Part shown: positions 54,545 to 63,088 of the stretch, piece after piece
How positions within the stretch are numbered: the stretch's first letter is position 1
Layout: each line of letters opens with the position of its first letter
Assembly (NCBI RefSeq): GCF_900107925.1
Contig: NZ_FNUJ01000002.1
Coordinates: 930,001 to 994,000, forward strand
Reading direction: 5' to 3'
DNA: 64,000 nt
From: Amycolatopsis pretoriensis
Lineage (GTDB): Bacteria; Actinomycetota; Actinomycetes; Mycobacteriales; Pseudonocardiaceae
Position numbers and translations under genes: made by a program
The notes under the pieces: model-generated
What the model was told of the DNA's origin: nothing
The model's database searches: none
What the model saw: only the letters and a program-made list of their open reading frames with translations

Positions 54545-54622
54545 TCAGATCCAGCCGTACCAGGCGTAGGCCTTCAGGCTCTTCTTGGGAAGCGCTTTCT
54601 TCACCAGGCGGACGAGCTTCAC
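54545..54622 (-). CDS. Atropopeptide-like RiPP precursor peptide
   Basis: 25 residues from GTG 54622 with GGAGG six bases upstream, ending TGA at 54545. A basic helical leader (VRLVKKALPKKSLK) is followed by the aromatic C-terminus AYAWYGWI; tryptorubin has the core AWYIWY, the same kind of alternating Trp/Tyr core. The P450 gene follows by 51 bases. Such short genes are missed by ordinary gene finders. The likely core is the final 6-8 residues; the exact cleavage site cannot be read. Confidence 0.75.
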   Translation of the reverse strand: MKLVRLVKKALPKKSLKAYAWYGWI

Positions 54623-54757
54623 CGGATTCCTCCCTAGTTCGGTTTTCAGGACCGTGATCGACACTAGGCAGGACGGGATCGGTTCAGCACCAAGCACTAC
54701 ACGATCGGCCCAGACCTTTCGGTGGGAAAAGGGCACGAGTGAAAAATGCGTGTTAAA

Positions 54758-55651
54758 TCAGCTGAGCACTTCACGCATGAATGTCACAAGCCAATGCTGT
54801 GCCGGGCTTCGGGCGTGCGTGTGGCGCGTGTACACCGATACCTGGGCCGGCTCGACCTCCAGGGGCAGCTCGAACAGCCGGACGCGGTGCTGGGCCGCGA
54901 ACCTCTCGGCCACCAGCCGGGGCACCATCGCCACCAGCTCGCCGTCCTGGACCAGGTACGGCAGCGCCGCGAAGCGCGTCACCTCCAGGACCACCCGGTC
55001 CAGGAGCCCATGCGCCTCCAGGGCGCGGCGGGGGCCGTCGTGGCCGGTGGGGCCGAACACCGTCACGTGACGCTCCGCCGCCAGCGCATCGAAGTCCACC
55101 GACGCACCCAGCCGCGGGTGGTCCTGCGCCACCATGCCCAGGTAGCCCTCGGAGAACAGCGGGACGCGGGCGACGCGCTGGGAGCTGATCAGCGGGGACG
55201 CGATGAACGCGTCGATCTCGCCGCGGCCGAGCTGGTCCGCGGCGCCGTCGACGTCGAGCGGCCGGACGGTCAGTGTCACGCCGGGAGCACGCGAAGGCAG
55301 CGCCGCCATCAGGCGCGGCAGCAGCGAGATCTCCCCCAGGTCGGACAGGCACAGCGTGAACGCCGCCCGAGCGGTCGAAGGCGAGAACGACCACGCGCCG
55401 CTGACCGCCGTTTCGATGCCCGACAGCGCGCTGTGCAGCGGCTCGTACAGCGCGCGGGCCGTCGTCGTCGGGACCAGGCCGCCGCCCGTGCGGCGGAACA
55501 GCTCGTCGGAAAACCGGCGCCGGAGCTTCTGCAGGCTGTAGCTGATCGTCGGCTGCGTGACGTGCAGGGATTCCGCCGTCGCGGTGACGCTGCGGGTCTC
55601 GTAGAGCAGCACGAACGTGCGCACCAGGTTGAGGTCGAAGTCGCGCATCAT
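54758..55651 (-). CDS. LysR-family regulator
   Basis: 297 residues. The N-terminal winged HTH is DLNLVRTFVLLYETRSVTATAESLHVTQPTISYSLQKLRRRFSDELFRR; the rest is a periplasmic-binding-protein-like effector domain (FTLCLSDLGEISLLPRLMAALPSRAPGVTL ... IDAFIASPLISSQRVARVPLFSEGYLGMVAQDHP). Divergent from the benzoylformate decarboxylase gene with a TGTCT-N11-AGACA operator between them, so it is the likely regulator of the downstream catabolic operon, with an aromatic acid as inducer (inference). Confidence 0.9.
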   Translation of the reverse strand: MMRDFDLNLVRTFVLLYETRSVTATAESLHVTQPTISYSLQKLRRRFSDELFRRTGGGLVPTTTARALYEPLHSALSGIETAVSGAWSFSPSTARAAFTLCLSDLGEISLLPRLMAALPSRAPGVTLTVRPLDVDGAADQLGRGEIDAFIASPLISSQRVARVPLFSEGYLGMVAQDHPRLGASVDFDALAAERHVTVFGPTGHDGPRRALEAHGLLDRVVLEVTRFAALPYLVQDGELVAMVPRLVAERFAAQHRVRLFELPLEVEPAQVSVYTRHTHARSPAQHWLVTFMREVLS

Positions 55652-55657
55652 CGATCC

Positions 55658-55678
55658 TGTCTATGAACCACCGAGACA
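55658..55678. promoter_or_regulatory. LysR-type operator, TGTCT-N11-AGACA
   Basis: A dyad with the T-N11-A pattern of LysR-type recognition sites lies seven bases before the regulator start and 67 bases before the decarboxylase start, the usual autoregulatory position. Confidence 0.6.
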
Positions 55679-55745
55679 ACATTTATTGGAACACACGCCG
55701 CCGTCTCCCTAGGGTCTGGTCCAACCCGCCCGAGGAGGACAGCGC

Positions 55746-57320
55746 ATGCCCACCGCCCGCCGGCTCGCCCACGAGTTCCTGCACCGCCGCGGCCTGACCA
55801 CGATCTTCGGCAACCCCGGCTCCAACGAGCTGCCGTTCCTCGCCGAGCTGCCGGACGGCTTCACCTACGTCCTCGGCCTGCACGAAGGCGCCGTCGTCGG
55901 GATGGCCGACGGCTACGCCCAGGCCACCGGCCGCCCGGTGCTGGTCAACCTGCACGCGGCCGCCGGCTCGGGCAACGCCATGGGCGCGCTGACCAACGCC
56001 GTCTACTCGCGCTCCCCCCTGGTGCTCACCGCCGGCCAGCAGGTCCGCGCGGCCATCGGGATGGAGGCGATGCTCGCCAACGTCGACGCCACGCAGCTGA
56101 TGCGCCCGCTGGCCGCCTGGTCCGGCGAGCCGAGCTGCGCCGAGGACGTCCCGCGCTCGCTCGCCCAGGCCGTGTTCGAGGCCGAGCTGCACCGGCGCCC
56201 GAGCTACCTCTCGGTGCCCTACGACGACTGGGCTGTCGAACTCGACGCGAACGCCGCCGTGACGCTCGACCGGAACGTCCAAAGAGGACTCATGCCGAGC
56301 GGAGCCCAGCTCGACAACCTCGCGACGAGCCTTACGAAAGCGAAGAACCCCGCGCTCGTCCTCGGCGGGGACATCGACACGCTCGGCCTGTTCGACCGCG
56401 CCGTCGCCCTGGCCGAGCACCTCGGCCTACCGACCTGGGTGGCGCCGTCGCCGCACCGGCTGCCCTTCCCCAACCGGCACCCGCTCTTCCGCGGCGTGCT
56501 GCCGGCCGGCATCGCTTCGGTTTCGGACGCGCTGACCGGGCACGACCTCGTGCTCGTGCTCGGCGCGCCCGTCTTCCGCTACCACCAGTACGTTCCCGGC
56601 GCCTACCTGCCGGAGGGCACGCGGCTGGTCCAGGTGACCGACGACTTCGGCGCCGCGGCCCGTGCGCCGATGGGCGAGGCGCTGGTCGCCGACCCGGCTC
56701 CGGTGATCGAAGCACTGCTGCGGAAGATCCCGGCCCGCAACGCGGCAAGCGGTTACGTCGACAACCCCGAGCCCAAGACGGCCGAGAAGGCTCTGCACCC
56801 CGAGCAGGTCTTCGCCGCGCTGCGCGAAACCCAGGCCGCCGACACCCGGTACGTCGTCGAGTCGACGTCGACGAACTCGGCGTGGTGGCGGCAGATGGAC
56901 CTGCGCCGCGAAGGGTCCTACTTCTTCCCCGCCGCCGGCGGCCTCGGGTTCGGCCTGCCCGCCGCCGTGGGTGTCGCGATGGGCAGCCCGGACCGCCCGG
57001 TCGTCGGCGTCATCGGCGACGGCTCGGCCAACTACGGCATCACGGCGCTCTGGACCGCCGCGCACTACCGCGTCCCGGTCACGTTCGTGATCCTGCGCAA
57101 CGGCGTCTACGGCGCGTTGCGCTGGTTCGGCGAGCTGCTCGGGACGCCGGACGTGCCCGGCACCGAGATCCCCGGGCTCGACTTCACCGCCATCGCCGCC
57201 GGCTACGGCGTCCCCGCGACGACGGCCGCCGACGTCGACGACCTGCACGCCCAGCTCAAGACGACCCCGGACGGCCCGCGGCTGATCCAGGTCGACACCG
57301 AACCGACCACACCGGAGTGA
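55746..57320 (+). CDS. mdlC: Benzoylformate decarboxylase (ThDP enzyme)
   Basis: 524 residues with GAGGAGG before the ATG. The N-terminal domain has FGNPGSNELPFLAELP and LHEGAVVGMADGYAQATGRPVLVNLHAAAGSGNAMGAL (the catalytic Glu and the conserved His-rich loop of benzoylformate decarboxylases). The ThDP domain has VVGVIGDGSANYGITALWTAAHYRVPVTFVILRN, the GDGS..N motif, and YGALRWFGELL. It converts phenylglyoxylate-type acids to benzaldehyde in mandelate catabolism. It is directly followed (2 bases) by a benzaldehyde dehydrogenase and a transporter. Confidence 0.88.
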   Translation: MPTARRLAHEFLHRRGLTTIFGNPGSNELPFLAELPDGFTYVLGLHEGAVVGMADGYAQATGRPVLVNLHAAAGSGNAMGALTNAVYSRSPLVLTAGQQVRAAIGMEAMLANVDATQLMRPLAAWSGEPSCAEDVPRSLAQAVFEAELHRRPSYLSVPYDDWAVELDANAAVTLDRNVQRGLMPSGAQLDNLATSLTKAKNPALVLGGDIDTLGLFDRAVALAEHLGLPTWVAPSPHRLPFPNRHPLFRGVLPAGIASVSDALTGHDLVLVLGAPVFRYHQYVPGAYLPEGTRLVQVTDDFGAAARAPMGEALVADPAPVIEALLRKIPARNAASGYVDNPEPKTAEKALHPEQVFAALRETQAADTRYVVESTSTNSAWWRQMDLRREGSYFFPAAGGLGFGLPAAVGVAMGSPDRPVVGVIGDGSANYGITALWTAAHYRVPVTFVILRNGVYGALRWFGELLGTPDVPGTEIPGLDFTAIAAGYGVPATTAADVDDLHAQLKTTPDGPRLIQVDTEPTTPE

Positions 57321-57322
57321 TC

Positions 57323-58750
57323 ATGACCTTGCTGGACAGCGAATTCCTCCTCGGCAGCGGCGGGACCCACGCGGTCGTCGAACCGGCGACCGGGGAAACC
57401 CTGGGCCACGTGGGCATCGCGACTCCCGGCGACGTCGCCGAGGCGGCCCGCGCGGCTGCCGAGGCCCAGCGCGACTGGGCCCGGCGCAAGCCCGCCGAGC
57501 GCGCCGCGGTGCTGCGCCGCGCGGGTGAGCTGTGGGAGGCGCACGCCGCCGAGGTGCAGGACTGGATCGTCCGCGAGGCCGGTTCGACGCGGCCCAAGGC
57601 CGGGATCGAAACGGAGATGGCGGCCGGGATCTGCTTCGAGGCCGCCGCGTTGCCGACCCACCCGCGCGGTGAGGTGCTGAGCACCGGCGAACCGCGCTGG
57701 TCGCTGGCCCGGCGCGTCCCGGCCGGGGTGGTTTCGGTGATCTCGCCGTTCAACTTCCCGCTGATCCTGGCGATCCGCTCGGTCGCGCCCGCCCTCGCGC
57801 TCGGCAACGCCGTGCTGCTCAAGCCGGACCTGCGCACCGCGGTGTCCGGCGGGGTGAGCATCGTGCGCGTCTTCGAGGAGGCCGGGCTACCCGCGGGCCT
57901 GTTGCACCTGCTTCCCGGTGACGCCGCCGTCGGCGCCGCGGTCGTCGACGCGCCCGAGGTGTCGGTCGTGTCGTTCACCGGCTCGACGGCGGCCGGGCGG
58001 AAGGTCGGCGAGGCCGCCGCGCGCTCGCTCAAGCGCGTCCACCTGGAGCTGGGCGGCAACAACGCGCTCGTCGTGCTGCCCGGCGCCGACGTCGCCAAGG
58101 CCGCGTCCGCCGGCGCGTTCGGCTCGTTCCTGCACCAGGGCCAGATCTGCATGACGACCGGGCGGCACCTCGTCCACGAGTCCCAAGTGGACGAATACGT
58201 CGAAGCGCTGGCGGCGAAGGCGCGGCGGCTGCCGGTCGGCAACCCGGCCACCGGCGAGGTCGCGCTGGGCCCGATCATCGACGACCGGCAGCTCGCGCAC
58301 GTCACCGACGTCGTCGACCGCAGTGTCGCGGCCGGTGCGCGCGTGCTGGCCGGCGGCAAGCCGGACGCGCCGTTCTACCCGCCGACCGTCCTCTTCGGAC
58401 TCTCCGACGACACCCCGGCGTGGCGCGAGGAGATCTTCGGCCCGGTCGCGCCGGTGCGCGCCTACCGCGACCTCGACGAGGCCGCGCGCCTGGTCAACGA
58501 CTCCGAGTACGGCCTGTCGGTCGGCATCCTCGGCGACGTCGGCACCGCGATGACGCTCGCCGACGAGGTCCGCTCGGGCAAGGTGCACATCAACGAGCAG
58601 ACCGTCGGCGACGAGCCCACCGCGCCGTTCGGCGGCGTCGGCGACTCCGGCAACGGCTCCCGTTTCGGCGGCGCCCAGGCCAACATCGAAGCCTTCACCG
58701 AAACCCAGTGGCTGACCGTCCGCGCGGACATCGCCGGCTACCCGTTCTGA
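57323..58750 (+). CDS. Benzaldehyde dehydrogenase-type ALDH
   Basis: 475 residues. Aldehyde dehydrogenase motifs in order: VSVISPFNFPLILAIRSVAPALALGNAVLLKPD, VVSFTGSTAAGRKVGEAAARSLKRVHLELGGNNALVVL (catalytic Glu), FLHQGQICMTTGR (catalytic Cys), EEIFGPVAPV, INEQTVGDEPTAPFGGVGDSGNG. The wording is that of benzaldehyde/vanillin dehydrogenases. It oxidises the aldehyde product of the decarboxylase to benzoate. Second gene of the operon. Confidence 0.88.
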   Translation: MTLLDSEFLLGSGGTHAVVEPATGETLGHVGIATPGDVAEAARAAAEAQRDWARRKPAERAAVLRRAGELWEAHAAEVQDWIVREAGSTRPKAGIETEMAAGICFEAAALPTHPRGEVLSTGEPRWSLARRVPAGVVSVISPFNFPLILAIRSVAPALALGNAVLLKPDLRTAVSGGVSIVRVFEEAGLPAGLLHLLPGDAAVGAAVVDAPEVSVVSFTGSTAAGRKVGEAAARSLKRVHLELGGNNALVVLPGADVAKAASAGAFGSFLHQGQICMTTGRHLVHESQVDEYVEALAAKARRLPVGNPATGEVALGPIIDDRQLAHVTDVVDRSVAAGARVLAGGKPDAPFYPPTVLFGLSDDTPAWREEIFGPVAPVRAYRDLDEAARLVNDSEYGLSVGILGDVGTAMTLADEVRSGKVHINEQTVGDEPTAPFGGVGDSGNGSRFGGAQANIEAFTETQWLTVRADIAGYPF

Positions 58751-58757
58751 GGAAACC

Positions 58758-59981
58758 ATGACAACGACGTCTTCCCGTCCCGTGTGGACGGCGGTCCTCT
58801 GCTGGCTGACCGTCCTGCTCGAGGGCTACGACCTGGTCGCGCTCGGCGCCACCATCCCGACCCTGCTCAAGAGCGGCTACCTCGGCTTCACCGCGGCCGG
58901 CGCCACCGCGGTCGCCACCGTCTCGCTCGTCGGCGTGGCGGTCGGCGCCGCGTGCCTCGGGCCGCTCACCGACCGCTTCGGCCGCCGCGTGATGCTCATC
59001 GGCTCGGTCCTGCTGTTCTCGGTGTTCACCCTGCTGACGCCGGTGGCGTCGAGCGTCGCGATGTTCGGGGTCTTCCGGTTCGTCGCGGGGCTCGGGCTCG
59101 GCGCGTGCATGCCGGTGGCGCTGACCGTGATGTCGGAGAACCTGCCCGCGCGGCGCCGCGCCAGCGCGAGCACGTTCACGATGACCGGCTACCACGTCGG
59201 CGCGGTGCTGACGTCCATCCTCGCCCTGTACGCGAAGGAAGACTGGCACGTGCTGTTCTACGGCGGCGGGATCGCCGGGCTGGTGGCCGTGCCGCTGATG
59301 TGGTGGAAGCTGCCCGAATCCGCGGCGTACCTGGCGGCTCGCGAGCAGCCGGAAACCGAGCGCGTCGGGCTGCGGGACCTGCTGGGCGCGCGGTTCCGGC
59401 GGATCAGCATCGCCGTGTGGACGGGGTCGTTCATGGGGCTGCTGCTGGTCTACGGACTCAACACGTGGCTGCCGCAGCTGATGCGGACCGCGGGTTACCC
59501 GATTTCGACGTCGATCACGCTGCTGCTGGTGCTCAACATCGGCGCGGTGCTCGGGCTGGTGCTGGCCGGCACGATCGCCGACCGGTTCGGCATCCGGCCG
59601 ATCGCCCGGATCTGGTTCGGCGCCGGCGCCGTGCTGCTCGCGGCGCTGAGCCTGAAGATCGGCAACGCGTTCGTGCTCAACGCGGTCGTGCTGCTCACCG
59701 GCGTGTTCGTGTTCTCCGCGCAGGTGCTGATCTACGGGTACGTCGCCCAGGCGTTCCCGGCGCAGGCGCGGGGCACGGCGCTCGGGCTGACGTCGGCGGT
59801 CGGGCGGCTCGGTTCGATCCTCGGGCCGTTCGTGACCGGCGCGCTGGTCACCGCCGGGGTCGCGTACCCGTGGGGCTTCTACTTCTTCGCCGTCGTGGCC
59901 GCGTTCGGGCTGGTCGCGGTGCTGATGCTGCGGGGCGGGACGCGGGAGTCGTCGCGGTTGACGCCGGTGTCCGCGGGGTAG
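58758..59981 (+). CDS. MFS transporter, aromatic acid:H+ symporter type
   Basis: 407 residues with twelve predicted membrane helices. The conserved loop GPLTDRFGRRVMLIGSVLL, the LLEGYDLVALGATIPTL start and GTIADRFGIRP after helix 7 are typical of the aromatic acid symporter (AAHS) group, which includes BenK and PcaK. Third gene of the operon, seven bases after the dehydrogenase; it likely imports mandelate, benzoylformate or a related acid. Confidence 0.85.
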   Translation: MTTTSSRPVWTAVLCWLTVLLEGYDLVALGATIPTLLKSGYLGFTAAGATAVATVSLVGVAVGAACLGPLTDRFGRRVMLIGSVLLFSVFTLLTPVASSVAMFGVFRFVAGLGLGACMPVALTVMSENLPARRRASASTFTMTGYHVGAVLTSILALYAKEDWHVLFYGGGIAGLVAVPLMWWKLPESAAYLAAREQPETERVGLRDLLGARFRRISIAVWTGSFMGLLLVYGLNTWLPQLMRTAGYPISTSITLLLVLNIGAVLGLVLAGTIADRFGIRPIARIWFGAGAVLLAALSLKIGNAFVLNAVVLLTGVFVFSAQVLIYGYVAQAFPAQARGTALGLTSAVGRLGSILGPFVTGALVTAGVAYPWGFYFFAVVAAFGLVAVLMLRGGTRESSRLTPVSAG

Positions 59982-59989
59982 CCGCGAAG

Positions 59990-60151
59990 ATGACCGAACC
60001 CCACGATGAAACCGGCGAAGTGGACTCGAGCGGCAATCCGGTCGAGGTGCCACCCCGCCGTGACGAGCCGGAAGGTCCCTTGGAGGACGAGGAAGCTCGC
60101 GCGCGACCGGGCCACCCCGGCGCGCACGAGAACTTCCGCGGCGACGACTAG
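59990..60151 (+). CDS. Small acidic hypothetical protein
   Basis: 53 residues, rich in Glu, Asp, Pro and Arg (DETGEVDSSGNPVEVPPRRDEPEGPLEDEEARARPG), probably disordered. No ribosome site stands out, and it ends convergent with the next gene (overlap of 4 bases). Conserved short proteins of this type are common in actinobacteria, but the call is tentative. Confidence 0.45.
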   Translation: MTEPHDETGEVDSSGNPVEVPPRRDEPEGPLEDEEARARPGHPGAHENFRGDD

Positions 60152-60321
60152 GCCGTCTCCTCGGGACGCCGGCGCATCGTGGGCTTCGGGTCCTCGGTGC
60201 GGCGGTCTGAGTCCTCTAGCACCTGGCGGGCCTGGGCTTCGGGGTCGGCGCTGTCGGCGGCCTGCTCCTCCGGCAGCAGCTCGGCGCGGGTTTCGGTGCG
60301 GTCGGGGATCTTGTCGTCCAT
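60148..60321 (-). CDS. Small hypothetical protein
   Basis: 57 residues, MDDKIPDRTETRAELLPEEQ at the start, charged throughout and probably helical or disordered. Function unknown. A GTG seven codons upstream is an alternative start. Confidence 0.5.
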   Translation of the reverse strand: MDDKIPDRTETRAELLPEEQAADSADPEAQARQVLEDSDRRTEDPKPTMRRRPEETA

Positions 60322-60532
60322 GCCGGGGTGGTACCCGATCACGGCGGGACTCAGACACCCGGCCGGCCGATGGCGAGCGTGCGGACCAGCCCGGCCACCA
60401 TCGAGGGCGGATGAGGCCGGAGGGGCGGGAGCTTGGTCGGCGCGTGGTTCGGCGCCGGGCCGGCGAGGCGGCCTGAGCGGCTTGGCTGCCGACGGGGGCG
60501 GCGGCTGATCGGCGGCGCCGCTCTTCCCCGGC

Positions 60533-61138
60533 TCAGTCCTTCGCCCGCCGGTCGGCCGCGTCGCGACGGAGGCGGGCCGTCTCCTCCGAAACCTCCCCCA
60601 ATTCCTCCGCCAATCCCGCGTGATCGGCCGCCAGCTGGGACCGGGCCGCGGCCAGCGGGGGCAGCAGCGTCGCCGGGTCGTCGTCGCCCAGGGCCGTTCC
60701 CAGGCGGTCCGCGCTCTCCTGCGCCGCCGGGTCGAGGCCGTCCAACGCGCTCACGCGGCCGGCCAGCTTGCGCAGGCTCGCCGAATTGCGGCGGGCCCAG
60801 TCGGCGACCGCCCGGTCGCCCGCCCGGCGGTCGCGCTCCGCGTCGACTCTCGCCTCGCCCGTCTTCTCGCCCGTGTCCGACGGCTGCAGCCTCAGGTAGC
60901 GCCGTTCCGCGGCCTGGCGGCTGGCCACTCCCAGCGCCGGGGCCAGCGCCACCCAGCTCGCGCCGGCGGTGCGGGCCGCCGTGATCAGCTCCGGCTCCCA
61001 GCCGGCCAGCTCCTCGCGCAACACGCGCAGATCCGTCAACGCCGCCAGCAGGTCCTCCCGGTCCGCGGTGCCCGCACGGGCCGCCGCTACCACGTCGTGG
61101 ATCCGGCTCACCGCGCCGGCGGGATCACTATCACCCAT
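60533..61138 (-). CDS. Hsp18-regulator-like protein
   Basis: 201 residues, mostly helical and charged (VVAAARAGTADREDLLAALTDLRVLREELAGWEPELITAARTAGASWVALAPALGVASRQAAERRYLRLQ). The segment SWVALAPALGVASRQAAERRYLRL looks like a helix-turn-helix. Proteins of this kind are often annotated as regulators next to hsp18 heat-shock genes. The gene is divergent from a short frame whose start lies in a palindrome that may be its operator; the expected hsp18 gene itself is not present here. Confidence 0.65.
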   Translation of the reverse strand: MGDSDPAGAVSRIHDVVAAARAGTADREDLLAALTDLRVLREELAGWEPELITAARTAGASWVALAPALGVASRQAAERRYLRLQPSDTGEKTGEARVDAERDRRAGDRAVADWARRNSASLRKLAGRVSALDGLDPAAQESADRLGTALGDDDPATLLPPLAAARSQLAADHAGLAEELGEVSEETARLRRDAADRRAKD

Positions 61139-61165
61139 TCGTCATCCTTCCGACGACCTCAATGT

Positions 61166-61184
61166 TGTCATCAAGGTGATGACA
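61166..61184. promoter_or_regulatory. Perfect palindrome TGTCATCA-AGG-TGATGACA
   Basis: Eight-base arms with a 3-base spacer between the divergent Hsp18-regulator-like gene (start 61138) and the short frame at 61184. The size and position suit a dimeric repressor operator. Confidence 0.7.
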
Positions 61185-61297
61185 TGCTAGAACAGACAAC
61201 ACCGTTCGTCGAGTTCCCGGAGGTGGCTCCGATGATGATGCGCGCAGGATCGTTTCGCGACCCCAGCTCCGGCGGAAGCCGGCGGATCGCGGCCTGA
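61184..61297 (+). CDS. Short frame, possible hsp18 remnant
   Basis: 37 residues (MLEQTTPFVEFPEVAPMMMRAG at the start). The first residues faintly recall the N-terminus of Hsp18 (xLxRTDPFRE), but the conserved alpha-crystallin domain is absent. It may be the stump of an hsp18 gene or a leader peptide for the GAF-ANTAR gene, whose GTG lies seven bases further on. Confidence 0.3.
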   Translation: MLEQTTPFVEFPEVAPMMMRAGSFRDPSSGGSRRIAA

Positions 61298-61304
61298 CGG
61301 GCCC

Positions 61305-62078
61305 GTGACCACCGAGTCCGTGACCGCGCTGCTCGAAGAGCTCCTGGCGCGGATCGCCGCCGACGTGCCGGGCACCGTCGGTGCGGCGGTTTCCGTGCAC
61401 CACCACGGGTTGCCGCTGCGCCTGGCCGCCGCCCACGGGCTCGCGGACGTCTTCGTCCCGGTCCAGCTGGACGAGCTCGGCGGGCCGGTCGAAGCGGCCG
61501 GCGACACGGGCCTGCCGGTCGTCACCGCGGACGTCTTCGCCGACGAACGCTGGCCGTCGCTCACGCTGGACGCCTTGCTCGAACGCCACTCCGAAGTGGA
61601 CTGGACGCGCGTCCGCGGTGTCGCCGCGCTGCCCGCGCCGTGGGACACCGAGGGCCGGCTGGTGCTGTCGGTGACGCTCGACCGGCCCGCCACCGAAGAG
61701 ACGTTGAAGGTGTTGAAGCGGCACGAAAGGTTCACGGCGATGGCGCTGGTCGTCGCCGAAGCGGCCCGGCCGGACCGGACCGAGCAGATGCTGGACCTCC
61801 TGCAGTCGCGGGCCGCACTGGAGGAGGCGAAGGGCATCGTGATCGCCCTGCGCCGCTGCGACCCCGACGAGGCGTGGGCGACGCTGCGGCGCGCCAGCCA
61901 GCAGTTCAACGTCAAGGTGCGCGAACTCGCCGTCGCCCTGGTGGAACTGCTGGCCGGCGCACCGGCGCCGCAGCCCGACGGCGACCGCACGATCGAGCCG
62001 AGCCCCGCCGCGCGCGTCGCCGCCGAACAGGTCCTGCGGGCGTTCGAGGGCGGCCCGGCGGAGCTGGCCGGCCTGTAA
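61305..62078 (+). CDS. GAF-ANTAR domain antitermination regulator
   Basis: 257 residues from GTG 61305. The first 150 residues are a GAF-like sensor domain; the C-terminus LLQSRAALEEAKGIVIALRRCDPDEAWATLRRASQQFNVKVRELAVALVELLA is an ANTAR RNA-binding domain, which acts by preventing transcription termination at paired hairpins. Common in actinobacteria as a signal-responsive regulator. The RNA target is not visible nearby. Confidence 0.85.
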   Translation: MTTESVTALLEELLARIAADVPGTVGAAVSVHHHGLPLRLAAAHGLADVFVPVQLDELGGPVEAAGDTGLPVVTADVFADERWPSLTLDALLERHSEVDWTRVRGVAALPAPWDTEGRLVLSVTLDRPATEETLKVLKRHERFTAMALVVAEAARPDRTEQMLDLLQSRAALEEAKGIVIALRRCDPDEAWATLRRASQQFNVKVRELAVALVELLAGAPAPQPDGDRTIEPSPAARVAAEQVLRAFEGGPAELAGL

Positions 62079-62146
62079 CGCCCGCGGCCTCGCGGACGAC
62101 CTGCGTGCACCGGGATCGCCGATCCCGGACGGCCCGAGGAGGTCCG

Positions 62147-62776
62147 ATGGCGGACTCCGGCCCCTGGCCCGGCATCCACCGGGAACGCGCCGCACTGGCC
62201 GACGACCTCGCGGACGTGATGGCCTGGTCGACGCGCTCGCTGTGTCGCGAGTGGACGGTGCACGACGTGCTCGGCCACCTGGTCTCGATCGCGACGCTGA
62301 CCCCGGTCACGTTCTTCGGGCGGCTGGCCGCCTCCGGGTTCCGGTTCTCGGCGATGACGAGCCGGAACATCGCCCGCGAGACGGCCGGCGGTCCGGAGGC
62401 GACACTCGCCCGGCTGCGCGCGCACGTCACCGCCACGACGGGTCCGCCGGGGCCGGCGGATTCGTGGCTGGGCGAGGTCGTCGTGCACGGGACGGACATC
62501 CGGTGGCCGCTCGGGCTGACCCGCGAGTTCCCGGCTGAGACATTGATCCGGGTCGCCGGGTTCTACCGGCGGTCGAACCTGCTGATCGGGGCGAAGAGCC
62601 GGGTCGCGGGGCTGTCGTTGCGGGCCGACGACGCGGACTGGTCGGCCGGGAGCGGGCCGGAGGTGCGGGGGCCGATGCTCGCGCTGGTGATGGCGATGAC
62701 CGGGCGGGAGGCCGCAGTGGAGCGACTGTCCGGCGCCGGGGTCGAGGAGCTCGCGGCCCGGTGCCGAACGGCTTGA
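62147..62776 (+). CDS. Maleylpyruvate isomerase-like mycothiol-dependent protein
   Basis: 209 residues with GAGGAGG before the ATG. LADDLADVMAWSTRSLCREWTVHDVLGHLVSIATLTP is the DinB-like four-helix start, and the later GEVVVHGTDIRWPLG provides the second conserved histidine of the TIGR03083 family. These proteins use mycothiol as cofactor; substrates vary and cannot be predicted here. The 3' end resembles the degenerate repeats that follow it. Confidence 0.85.
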   Translation: MADSGPWPGIHRERAALADDLADVMAWSTRSLCREWTVHDVLGHLVSIATLTPVTFFGRLAASGFRFSAMTSRNIARETAGGPEATLARLRAHVTATTGPPGPADSWLGEVVVHGTDIRWPLGLTREFPAETLIRVAGFYRRSNLLIGAKSRVAGLSLRADDADWSAGSGPEVRGPMLALVMAMTGREAAVERLSGAGVEELAARCRTA

Positions 62777-63088
62777 GCGGGGTCACCCGGCGGCTCAGAC
62801 CAGCTCCGGGCGGCCGCGCCGGAGTGGCTGTCCGGCTCCGAACAGCTCGCCGCTCAGACCCGCTCCGAGCGGCCGCGCTGAAGCGACTGTCCGGCGCCGC
62901 CGCCGGGGGTTGGACAGCTCGCGACCCCCGATGCCGGCCGGCTTAGACCGGCTCGATGAGGTACCGCCAGGCCGGAGCGGCTAAGCCGCCGAGGGTTGGG
63001 CAGCTCGCGTCCCGGCGTCGAGCGGCCTGAGCCGGCGCCGGGCGGCTCAGACCCGCGCTCGATCAGCTCGCCGCCCGGCCCGGGACAC
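62777..63088. repeat. Degenerate tandem repeats derived from the upstream gene
   Basis: About 310 non-coding bases with words such as GCGACTGTCCGGCGCC, CAGCTCGC, GGCTCAGACC and CGGCCGCGC repeated at 60-70 base intervals. The first resembles the 3' end of the preceding gene (62715-62775), so repeats seem to have grown from it. No gene is seen. Confidence 0.6.

Noticed and set aside
58695..60053. Long open frame antisense to the MFS transporter
   Set aside because: Low-complexity Arg/His/Glu-rich translation without motifs; the plus strand encodes a clear twelve-helix transporter.
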